This document shows positions 1 through 9,241 of a stretch of 64,000 bases of DNA, one piece after another. A program made the translations under genes and the position numbers. The stretch is from Gyromitra esculenta (Eukaryota; Ascomycota; Pezizomycetes; Pezizales; Discinaceae), in assembly GCA_038503075.1 (NCBI GenBank), contig JBCAML010000001.1, forward strand, positions 868,001-932,000, read 5' to 3'. How positions within the stretch are numbered: the first letter of the stretch is position 1; each line of letters begins with the position of its first letter. The notes under the pieces are model-generated. The model did not search any database and was not told the origin of the DNA. It saw only the letters and a program-made list of their open reading frames with translations.

Positions 1-445
1 AAAACCAAACGAAAGAAAAAGAAATAAGAGTGAATCAAAGGAAGAGGGAAAACATACCTTTAGTAACCAAACCACCCCCCTACCAAGAAAAAGAAGATAC
101 CGCGACCAGAATACAAAATCAAAGCCAGAGAGGAGTTGGGAGTCTTACTGTAAAATCCCTGTGCAAAGCACGACTGACCCCGGTGGCCGCTGTAGATTAG
201 TCTTAGTCTTATGTCCTGGCCTTAAGCAGGGAGTCTCGCCCGTTTGTCGACCTTGCTCCCGGGGAGATTGGTCTCGGTCTTATATCCTGACCTTGTGCAG
301 GCATGCCGCGGGTAAGTGCCTAGAAGATGCATTAGTCATCTACTTTTGAAACGAAACAAGATGGCCACGGTATTTTCTTCTTCTTGGTGGTTGTCTAATT
401 TGATATGGGATGTAGGATAATGATGGAGGAAGAATGATTGACGGG
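1..445 (-). repeat. Dispersed exon-like repeat, copy 1 (cut by window edge)
   Basis: This is the first of three copies of a roughly 0.5-kb repeat, on the minus strand; the others are at 42150-42745 (minus) and 50100-50660 (plus). Read on the minus strand it shows a CTAAT branch-like site and CTTCTAG acceptor ending at 320, a 262-nt exon-like body at 319 to 58, then a donor AAAG|GTATGT at 57-52. The body contains the family core (a GGGACTCCCTGC-like block, a GTCAGGATATAAGACCGAGA-like block, and GCACAGGGATTTTACAG). The peptide frame open in the other two copies is broken here by a TAA where they carry CAA. The flank toward 445 keeps the AAGAAGAAGAA tract. Beyond that, similarity fades into purine-rich low-complexity DNA. 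The left end is truncated by the window. Confidence 0.75.
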
Positions 446-1012
446 AAATAATTGTAAGAGAGAGGATATAGGAGTGAAAGGATGGTGGATGATGGATGAT
501 GGATGAAAAGAGAAGAGGATATGCGTAGAGAAACTGGTCTGCGAACGTTGATATCTGGGTAAGCGGCCTCTTCGCTCTCTGGTTGGCAGACGGTGTCAAG
601 GACTCTTGTCACGGCCTCGCGAGAAATCCTGCGAGTGACATTATGTGACCAGTCGGCGGAAATACCTACATCACCGAATTTACAGGAAACACCATCAAAT
701 GAAGGAGCCTTCGCATCCAGCCCTAGCAAAAGAAGTGGAATCAACATCAGGGCATTCGGCTGCAGAATTTTGAATTAGAAACTGAACAGATGCAGTCAAG
801 GTATTGTGTGCTCACATATACCATGTGTGCTCGTAAAGCGCGGCCCGGTTTCACCCAGCCAAACTCACATGATGAAATTTGCCAAGCCACAGGACACCAC
901 ACATGCAGTTTAAAGGCCGTTCTCTACATAAACCACATACGACACTCGAATTCCTAAACTCAGACCCCAGCGCCTATCGTTGGAACCTACATGTATGCTT
1001 CAATAAGTCTCA
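446..1012. other. Intergenic, no gene seen
   Basis: This stretch lies between the repeat and the ankyrin gene. It starts with a purine-rich run related to the pyrimidine-rich leader of the repeat family. One TACATGTA octamer lies at 988-995, just upstream of the ankyrin start codon. No convincing coding sequence was seen. Confidence 0.5.
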
Positions 1013-1983
1013 ATGCCGTTTTTAAGCCTCCCAAACGAACTTCCGCTCCTCATCGGGGAGGAGATCGACCGATCTAGAGATCTTAATTCTCTCATCAGAA
1101 CCAACCATCACTTAGCTGCCCTCCTAACCCCACTTCTTCACGAGTTTGCTGTTAAATACGAAACCAAACGCTATCATAGTGCTCTCATTGGTGCAGCGGC
1201 ATCTGGTCATCTACCATTGGTTAAACTGTTGGTAGAGCAGAAGGGATACGATGTCAATGGTTTGACAATGGGCGCAACCCCGCTCTCTTGGGCAGTAGGT
1301 AACGGACATAAAGAGGTGGTGGAGTATCTGATCTACAAAGGGGCGGATCTATCCTCTAAAGTCTATCGTCGTGCAATACTTAGTGTTGCGGCGGGCGCCG
1401 GACACGATTCGATCGTTAAGCTTTTACTCGACGGAGGGGCTGATATCAACGGGAGAGATGCGATAGGCGGAGAGGGATCGCTTCACAGAGCAATATCCAA
1501 GGGAAGGGAGTCGACTGCCAAGCTCCTGCTGGAAAACGGCGCCGATGTCAACATTCGGAATGCGGAAGCGATTACTCCGCTTTGGAGAGCAGCTGGATAC
1601 GGATTTACACAAAGGTTCAATTATTTTTGGATTATGGGGCCTTGGTTGATACCCAACGTACGTGCGATGGAACTTCAGAAATTTCTGTGGCCATAGAAAG
1701 AGGCCGAGACCCAGAAATTGTCCGCTTGATTTTGGACCATGGAGCCAATCCTAACATTCTAAACGCCAACGCCGTGTCACCACTACATCTAGCAGCGCAT
1801 GTGGGCTGCCTAGAAGTTATTGAGATGTTACTGAAGGCAGGCGCTGATGTTAGTGCGGAAACCCTATTTGGAGAGACGCCGCTTGATCTGGCAATAATGC
1901 AGCAGCGTGAAGATGTGATTGAAGTGCTTACCAAGGCAGGAGCTCGCACTCAAGTGCAAATCGGCCTCCCCGAATGTGAATAG
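1013..1983 (+). pseudogene. F-box-like/ankyrin-repeat protein, interrupted by a frameshift
   Basis: The first reading frame (1013-1696) begins MPFLSLPNELPLLIGEEID, an F-box-like start common at the head of fungal ankyrin proteins. It continues into ankyrin repeats with typical motifs (GATPLSWAVGNGHKEVVEYL, LLLDGGADINGRD). Around 1605-1615 the array carries on only in another frame (VQLFLDYGALVDT, VSPLHLAAHVGCLEVIEMLL), ending at the stop at 1981-1983. Aligning the two halves to the 33-residue ankyrin pattern, the junction needs one extra base between TPLWRAAGYGFT and KVQLFLDYGA. An intron cannot fit, because the repeat would lose residues. So this is a one-base deletion: a young pseudogene or a sequencing error. 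The intact protein would be about 320 residues. Ankyrin arrays mediate protein binding and F-boxes link to SCF ubiquitin ligases; the partner is unknown. Confidence 0.75.
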
Positions 1984-3822
1984 CGGTCAGCTAGACTATG
2001 ACACAAAATATCATTCAGCGGGGCCGTGTGCCTCATGTTTCTCTTATACACATTATTTGTCTCTAGTTTTATTCATCTATTATTTAGCTTATTTTGTCAG
2101 CCCCGACCAGTTCCCTTCAAACAGTTATTAGTTATATCTATGCTTCAAATATTAGTGAAATTTTAGGTAGCTATAATTCAGTGATTCGCTATGTGGATCA
2201 TAGTCGCAGCGCACTAGCAATTTTTATTGATATTTAAAAGGGGCACAGTAGCGGCTTATTCCTGAATTACGTACTTGAAGTTCAAGCCGCTCTCACTCGT
2301 ACGTAGCGACTCTTAAATCCAGCCACGATGTTAAAGTCTTCTGCGGTATGCAGACCAGACTAAACTGCATACAAAAGATCCTAGAATAGTAAATACAAGT
2401 ACCGGCCAACCAAAAAAAAAACCATTCGCCATTCTTACCTATGCTCTTGAGATGCCCAATTAATTACATACTCCAAGTTCCGACATGCAGAGCAGTTAGA
2501 AGCGTATATAGGCGGGCCACGAAAGTAGAGTAGTTACTTGACTGTTTTTCTCTCTCTCCCACATTGGCGAATTCTCATAGATTTCGGCATATGTGGTTGT
2601 TCTGCGTAAAGCTGGCTGGCTGGCCGACCATAATAACGTCTTAGTCCCCCCCCTCCCCCTTCTCTCTCTAGATCTCCTTTTCTGCTTGAGCTTTTGTTAG
2701 AACTCCAGTTGTAGACGAATGTATTGCGGCTGTAAGCCGCTTTTAGAATAAACGTAGTAGTTGCTCATTTCATGGAATATCACTCGCTCTTCTCAGTGTT
2801 TCTTGCAACGTTATATGTAGGTTTTCTACTATCTGCATTTTATTTCTTGATAGTACACGCGCATAATATAAAATCCACGAACCCCCCCCCAGCCAACGAA
2901 GGCCAATGCATCTACATACTTTATGGGACAAATAAGTCATATATTCCCCCCTCCCGCGTGCCCTGCCTAGAATGGTTACGTGCCCCTCCTAGTAGTAACG
3001 TACGCAACTACTAAAAGAAGAACTAAAAAACAAATCTCCAGGTAATCTAATGGAGATCCGGGGGAGGCGGGGCGGGGACAAATAATACAAAACTCCGCAC
3101 ACGCAAAGATCATGGAAGCAACTCTATTTTGGATATCTCGCTCATATCCCCCCCACTCCCCCACCCCGGGGCCAACCTCCCCTCTCTAGACAACTAACCA
3201 ACAACACACCCTCCCTCCTCTCTCTCTCTATATATATATCTATATAAAGCTTACATTTTAATTTAGTATGGAACAACCTAACCCAAAAGGCCGCAAATCT
3301 CTCTATCGAGCGAAGATATTCAAAGCTATGTCGTGGCCAGGAATTGGTAAATACCCCCAGCCTCTATCGCCACATGCTCGGGTTATATGTGAGAGAGGAC
3401 ATCATTTCATAATCGGGAGTATGGGTGAATCTGTAGACTGCGAATGTATGCCCCCTCTTCGCTACCTACCTATAACCCACCGCGGGTTTATAAATTAAAA
3501 ATTAAAAAAATTAAAAAAAGTTTTCTATTTGGCGGTTTGTTCATAACTGTGTTTGTAGGTACAACGGAGAACGTTATTTCTCAAGAACGGGCGGATAAAT
3601 GGCTTCGGAATTTATGTTCTGATTGCGGAGACTGTGTGGAGAGCTTTAGGAAGCTGTGTTTCAGTTGTACGTTCGCTGGCAACTAGCTTGTTTTGTTTTT
3701 TTGTTTTTTTCTGTGCTGTATCGTGTGTCTTTGGGGAGTATGACGTTGGCTGATGTATAGGATGCATGCTGCCATGATGTTGGATAGGTGTTGAGATTGA
3801 TAAGATTATATATCTTGCTACG
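1984..3822. other. Intergenic, no convincing gene
   Basis: This stretch is AT-rich with short C-runs and a CT/TA microsatellite at about 3215-3245. Two short open frames (2772-3014, starting with a hydrophobic segment, and 3268-3498) have no recognisable family and no supporting splice structure. I do not call them as genes. They could be exons of the hypothetical at 3823. Confidence 0.4.
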
Positions 3823-4128
3823 ATGAATCTGCCTGCGGGTCACCATTCTGAAGGAGCGTCTGGATCTGGGCCGACTAGACTTGAGCTCGAGGAGCGCTTG
3901 CCGCGCTATACGAGGAATGCTGACGATGGTGGTGCGTTTGGAGGACTAGATTTTGCTACGGAGGATCCACCTGCGAAGCACTATTCTGAAGCAGCGTCTG
4001 GGTCTGGGTCGATTAGACTTGAGCTCGAGGAGCGCTTGCCTCGCTATACGAGGAATGCTGATGATGGTGGTGCGTTTGGAGAACTGGGTGGTGCTGGGAT
4101 TGATGAAGGAGAGACTATAGTCTGGTAG
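3823..4128 (+). CDS. Hypothetical protein with a 46-residue tandem duplication
   Basis: This is a 101-residue open frame from ATG to TAG. It consists almost wholly of two copies of a unit starting near HHSE/HYSE, including LELEERLPRYTRNADDGG, and ending GAFG. The DNA period is 138 nt (units begin near 3841 and 3979), and most changes between the units are single bases, so the duplication is recent. It ends in a short acidic tail (GIDEGETIVW). I do not recognise a family. The preserved frame across the duplication and the biased composition favour real coding, but it may be the last exon of a longer gene whose upstream exons (3268-3686 region) I cannot resolve. Confidence 0.35.
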   Translation: MNLPAGHHSEGASGSGPTRLELEERLPRYTRNADDGGAFGGLDFATEDPPAKHYSEAASGSGSIRLELEERLPRYTRNADDGGAFGELGGAGIDEGETIVW

Positions 4129-5473
4129 TGCAACCCCTGGGGTGTTTTGGTTAGCGATCTAGGGTTCATAGAATTTGTAGTCTAGTGACACGGGCCAATT
4201 GGGCTGAAGATCGTCTTTACTTTTTAAGCAACGGCTGGGATTTAGATAGTCTAGGTACTAGGATTGGAGTTTCGGGATGCAGAGCATGATGTGAGATGGT
4301 ATAATACGATTTGGTCTCTGCCTCTCTTTAAAAAGAGGATGTAGTTCACAGACAGAACTGTAGCAGCAAGGCGTGCGAGTGACTGCTGGTGATCTGCAGA
4401 CACAACGGTTTGGCCTCGTGTCGCCCCCACTCGCAAGGTATCCGATTATGCAAAGGCCATCATATATGTGCCAAGGCACTTTACATACCTAGCCGGCTGT
4501 TCCGATCTCTGGAGAAACGTCTCCGCAGCAGCCGGGGTAGGGCAGAAGTACTGGGTACGTCCAGCCTGAGTTACCTACCCAAAATCCACCGCCGGGAAAA
4601 TTCTAGATGGCTCTCTGCTTTTAGGCAGCTACATGTACATGTACATGCAGTTTCATCAAAATCGCCAAAAAACACTATGAAGAAAGAACATATCTAAACT
4701 GAGAGTTCGAATTTGAGGGGTAGTTCCCGCTCATGGAACCAGGACCGCTGTTCTGCTGCGAGGAGGTCAACTGCAAAACTCCAATCCCCAGTGGCGTTCG
4801 CGAAAGGACGCGTTGGCGCTGCGCCACAGTGGCGGGTGTTGGTTACTCGGCGCGAAACCAAGATGGCGATAGCGCTGCAAGTGGCGTATCGATAGCAACG
4901 TCAGCGAGCCTCGTGCGTCCAGCAACGCGGGTTACACCACCATCAGGCTCGCCGTGACCGAGCGAGCGAGCGATGCTGTGGGCACATGAGCGAACCCGGA
5001 GCTTACCCAGCTGGCACACGTAACGGCGGCCGACCAGATGATGGGAAAAGCGCGAAAAGAGAGAGACGGGAGCCGGATGATAGCAAGGCATTGGTGTCCA
5101 AGTATACCATGGCAAACAGGATATTAGGTGCCGGATCCGTTACCCCGCCGACAGCGACTGGAAAGCAGGTAGCGGAGCTCGCTAGGACAAGGGATGGGGC
5201 GCCGCCTGCCTCACTTTGACCTCCGCCCCAAAGTCTCTTGGCTCCTTGCTTCTGCTCTCGCTTCTTTTGTCTGTTTCTCTTTTCTTTTCTCCTACCCCTC
5301 CTGCTCCCTCTCTTCTCCCCGTCCATCTCCCCATCTCCCTCCCATCTTTGCTGCTGCTGCTGCTGCCAACCGAGACAACTCGTCTGCTGCCTGCCTCACA
5401 GTTCCCCACAAAGCTCGACAGCAGAGCTCGGTAATAAACGCCCAAAGCACGCCACCAACAAAAGGACCCAAAA
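4129..5473. other. Intergenic and probable 5' leader of the next gene
   Basis: No gene is seen. Two overlapping TACATGTA octamers lie at 4630-4643. From about 5230 to 5400 the strand is strongly pyrimidine-rich with a GCTGCT run, which looks like the promoter and 5' UTR of the gene starting at 5474. Confidence 0.45.
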
Positions 5474-6409
5474 ATGCCTGCCAAAGTCATATTCATCGCT
5501 GCGACGGTTATTGTGGCTGCAGGAATTGTGGCCTATGAGAACCGTGAACATGTCTACGAGTTTGTCGACCAGACTCGTCGAAAAATCGCCAGTTCACTAC
5601 AGGCTCTTGCTCACGAGATCAGTCCCCGAGAACGCGTTGCTTTGTCTAGCAGTGCCTCGTTTTCTGGTCCCACGGCCCACAGGGAAGGCGAGAACGAGAA
5701 GAGGGAACGCGAAACATGGGCGGAGGCAGAACGCCGACGGTCTTTCACTAAGGAAGAGGAAGCCTTCGGCTTCGCCTCTTCGTCAGGTCGGGAAGGGATT
5801 TATAGCGAGAATAACTCTGCAGCAGGAAACATCAGGCATCGGGGCCCACAGCTCGGTGCAGTGCCTGAAAGTTCAGTTATGTTTGACGCGGCTACAGAGT
5901 CCTCCAGATCTTCGCCTGTACTCACACCGATCAAGGTTCATGATATCATTTCCCGCCGTAGTTCGACCTCGACTCTCCATCAGGAGAAACCGCTTCCACA
6001 GACCCCTCCCGCTCTCCCTCCTAAGCCCCAGCCCCTTATTGATGAAAGCCAGTCAACTTCCTCTGAGGAAGACACGCTCAATCCCTTTACCGATGAGGCA
6101 GTGATCGAAAGTTCTATCATTGAGCGAACCCCCCCGGTTGCAGCCACAGCCAGAACGGTCTCTTCAGCTGAGGATCAAGATGAACATCTCCCTCATCCAT
6201 TCGAAAATTCCCAGCCATACTGGAGCATCCACGAGTGGGCTGAAAATACCACGCATACTCCTGTTTCCTCCTCACCTAGCCTTGCAGGCAGCGCTGCGGA
6301 GGAAATCAGCCAACCTGCTGACGATATTTTGAGTGATTTCGGTTCTGAAGTTGAGAGCGTGGGAAGCTGGACCGAGGTTGGGAGCTCTGTCAGCGGAGAC
6401 GATAACTAA
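5474..6409 (+). CDS. Conserved-type hypothetical protein with N-terminal membrane anchor
   Basis: This is a single-exon frame of 311 residues. The N terminus (MPAKVIFIAATVIVAAGIVA) is one hydrophobic segment followed by charged residues (YENREHVYEF), giving a signal anchor with the bulk of the protein on the other side. The rest is low complexity and probably disordered: a charged REGENEKRERETWAEAERRR stretch near residues 80-100, a proline-rich PLPQTPPALPPKPQP segment near 180 that could bind SH3 domains, and an acidic, serine-rich C terminus with the short motifs WSIHEWAE and GSWTEVGSS. I do not recognise a named family. The start codon follows a pyrimidine-rich leader. Membrane location is inferred from the sequence; the function is unknown. 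Confidence 0.75.
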   Translation: MPAKVIFIAATVIVAAGIVAYENREHVYEFVDQTRRKIASSLQALAHEISPRERVALSSSASFSGPTAHREGENEKRERETWAEAERRRSFTKEEEAFGFASSSGREGIYSENNSAAGNIRHRGPQLGAVPESSVMFDAATESSRSSPVLTPIKVHDIISRRSSTSTLHQEKPLPQTPPALPPKPQPLIDESQSTSSEEDTLNPFTDEAVIESSIIERTPPVAATARTVSSAEDQDEHLPHPFENSQPYWSIHEWAENTTHTPVSSSPSLAGSAAEEISQPADDILSDFGSEVESVGSWTEVGSSVSGDDN

Positions 6410-7689
6410 TTAGATCAATACACTATCTAAATCTCTTTTTTTTATTATCTTGGTCAACGGTTCTTTTCACTTTAATCTATCATTGCGATTTTACACTACG
6501 GATGAGGGGCTTGTATTGATATGGGATCGAAGAAGAAATTGTCAGCTCGAAAAGGTAGTTTAAGTGCTGGTTGGGGTATTGGATGTTTTTTTTTTTTGAC
6601 ATTTTACAGCTTATCGTTGGGTTTGAGTTCTGTTTTTCCCCCGTGCGTTTCAGCAGCTCCACTCTCTCCTAAAATTCCATATTTTCCTATCAGTCGGGGG
6701 AGTGTTTGAGTTTGAGTTTGAGTTGGCCTCTGTTTGACTTTTATTGCGCAGGTTGATCCACAAGATTAGTATTGCTACTTTTCTTGAAGTTTTCTCTTTG
6801 GTTCTTCTACCGCAAGATTTGGAGACGTGGAAACCGGGAATGGGTGTTTTTTGGATTTGGATTTGGGTTTTGGAGCAAGAAACTTGACTATCTGAGGGTC
6901 GCTCATAATTTATTTTCCTTGTTTTCTATTATTCCTCTAGTTAAGAGTTTTTGGGTCTCAGTGGGGTCTATTGGCAGCCCACATAAAAAAAAAGATCAAG
7001 TTCAAGCATTTGTTGGGAGATAACAATCTTATTTTGTGATACTAGAGTAATTACGTCATAGATATCTGTCAAGGAAGTTCTTTTTAACGACCATTCGTGA
7101 CCTGTCAGAAAGTCAACCATCCCAGGAACAAAAAAATACGGTCACAAAATATCACTCGTGTGATACAGCCACCAATCAACGGGCCTGCTGCTATCATGAA
7201 CCTACTACCCCAAATTAGGATTCGAGACTCCCGCCAAGAGGAAAGCTCGCTCCAAGATTGGTGTGAGTGTGGTCTCGATTGAGATCTGCCAATCGGAAAC
7301 TTGGCTGTGGGTCCTGAGACAACGGCTGGCATTGTGGATACAATAGCATTTGTTGGTGATTGGCATGGGTGGTATTGGGTCATGACTCGTCACTCGCTAT
7401 GATTGCAGGCGTGTCTACCGGTTCTGTGGTGTGTGTCTAGTGGTCTGCATTCCAGATATGTAAGTGTACTTGTGTTTCTTCCCACGGGCTCAGTTCTAGA
7501 TCAAGGCTCGGGGGGGGTGTGGGCGGTTTATACCTGCGTCTAACAAACAGAGTTCTTGTGTTATTTTTGAGCGTTAGACTTCATTCTTTAAACCCTGTCT
7601 CTAGGGTAGAAGGCACATTTTATTTTTCTTGCAGCATGTTAAACATAAACCAGCGAACCAACCAACCAACCGCCCTTCGCCTCCTTAAC
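6410..7689. other. Intergenic between tail-to-tail genes, no gene seen
   Basis: This stretch holds the 3' flanks of the converging genes at 5474-6409 (plus) and 7690-8692 (minus). It has T-rich runs and a TTTGAG minisatellite-like run near 6705-6725. Short open frames in it show no family features. Confidence 0.45.
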
Positions 7690-8692
7690 TCAAGCAAGCA
7701 AAACACCCACCGCAAACACCACCACAGCAGCCACGCTCCCACCACCACCACCTCCCCAAAGTAGCGCACTCGCCTCACTCTTCTCCCCATCCTGCTTCCC
7801 ATCCCCCTTCCCACCACCATCACCACCCTCCTCCTCCTCCTTCTTAACCTCCCCCTCACCACCCCCCGCTGTCACCTCCGCAACCTTAGCAGACCTCGTA
7901 GTCGACGCATGCGTCGTCCCATTCAAGGAAATGCCCAGCACCGAAGACTCCTTAGCATGAATACTCGACTCCAACCGCGACGCCTCGCTCGCGGGGAGCG
8001 AGGTCACTTTTCCGAGTATGCTGTGCTCGATACTCGATTCTATCGCGCCGGCGATCCCGGAGAGGGGGCCGAGGAGCTCTTCGTCTGGGCGCGCGGACAC
8101 AACAGCGGCGGCGGCGTCGTTGTTGCTGTTGGGTGCAATACCGTTGGGCGCTATACCGTTGGGCACGTAGACTGCGTTAGAGTCTTTGTATCTACCGTAT
8201 GAAGCTGCGGTGGGCGGTAGCGGGTTCATTGCGGCGGCTCTGGCTGCGGGGTTGTTGGGGTCGGAGAAGCCTGCGGTGGGCGGGCTCGGTCGTGTTCCGG
8301 CGGCTGGGGGATTGTTGGGGGTGTTTGGTTCGTAGCCTGCTGCGTAGGCGGCGGCGGCGGCGGATTCGGCCGCGGCTTTGCGCGCGGCTGCGTAGGCGGC
8401 TGCGTTTGGGTTTGGTGATTGGGGGGGGTATGCGGCCTGCGGGTATGGGGCCTGCGGGTAGGAACTTTGTGCATATGCGGTTTGCTGAGGGAGACTGGCT
8501 CCTTTAGCGCAGGTTGCACATCTGGGAATTCTAGTTAGCTTCTTCTGACTGGTGAATTCCGTAACGAAAAAAAAATAAGGGTAGGCTGAGCTGGGGTGGA
8601 AATTCTCACCTGGCTTGAATAGCGGGCTCACTCGCAGATGCCTGGGAAATGGCAGCAGCAGCGATCGCTGTAAGGATGATTGCGGTGCGCAT
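7690..8692 (-). CDS. Probable secreted GPI-anchored Ala/Pro/Tyr-rich surface protein
   Basis: There are two exons: 8610-8692 and 7690-8521, with an 88-nt intron (GTGAGA...CCCAG) that keeps the phase. The first exon encodes a clear signal peptide, MRTAIILTAIAAAAISQASA. The mature protein starts near SEPAIQARCATCAKGA. It then has a YAQSSYPQAPYPQAAYPPQ repeat-rich region, alanine-rich tracts (AAAYAAARKAAAESAAAAAY), two NGIAPNGIAPN repeats and a Glu/Gly/Lys-rich stretch. It ends in a hydrophobic tail (SVAAVVVFAVGVLLA) with no charged residue after it, as expected of a GPI-attachment signal. Length is about 304 residues. Function is unknown; a cell-wall or cell-surface role is inferred. It lies downstream of CSF1 in the same orientation. 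Confidence 0.75.
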
Positions 8693-8838
8693 ATTTTTAT
8701 TTTTTACGATTGCAGTTGAAAATTCCTGAGGGAAACTGAGGTTTCTCTGTGGAGACTTTAAATAGAAAAATGGTTCAATTGGACTAGAGTAGGCAGCGGG
8801 CAAAAACTCCCGGCCGAAACGTCTGATGTCAGTGTGCC

Positions 8839-8846
8839 TTTATATA
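8839..8846 (-). promoter_or_regulatory. TATA box of the GPI-anchored protein gene
   Basis: On the minus strand this reads TATATAAA, about 150 nt upstream of the ATG at 8692. Its position and perfect match suggest a strong, regulated promoter, common for abundant secreted proteins. Confidence 0.5.
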
Positions 8847-9241
8847 GTCAAGTAAATAGAAGGAAAACAGGGCCGAGGAGGTGAGCGAATGCTAACATAA
8901 AGCCCATCAAGGCTATTAACAGATTTTTGGAGGGTAACAGCTAGAATGACTCTGTGAAATGACCGAATGATTATCCCGTACCCGCGGTTTTTAAAATAAA
9001 ACAACACCGAAAATACGAGAAGGTGAAAGAGATATTATACATGTCTTCCAGCCAGCAAACCTGCGTATTCAAAATCGGGCTCAAAATATTATTAGTAGAA
9101 AAGGTACAAACCAACGAAAAGGTCTATCTTGGGACCAGAAAGAAGATTGAGAACAGATCAGATATATAATCGCCCCGCTAAACGCCATCCCATAGTGCCA
9201 ACTTAAAAAGAAAGAAAGAAAATCCTCGCACAATACTTCCA
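8847..9241. other. Spacer between CSF1 3' end and the surface-protein gene
   Basis: This is AT-rich spacer between two genes in the same orientation. It must hold the CSF1 terminator and the distal promoter of the gene at 7690-8692. No other feature was seen. Confidence 0.4.

Noticed and set aside
3215..3250. CT/TA microsatellite as a promoter
   Set aside because: Simple repeat; no well-supported gene starts immediately downstream.
5238..6104. 288-residue frame overlapping the gene at 5474
   Set aside because: It runs through the pyrimidine leader in a different frame from the better-composed 311-residue protein and has no domain features.
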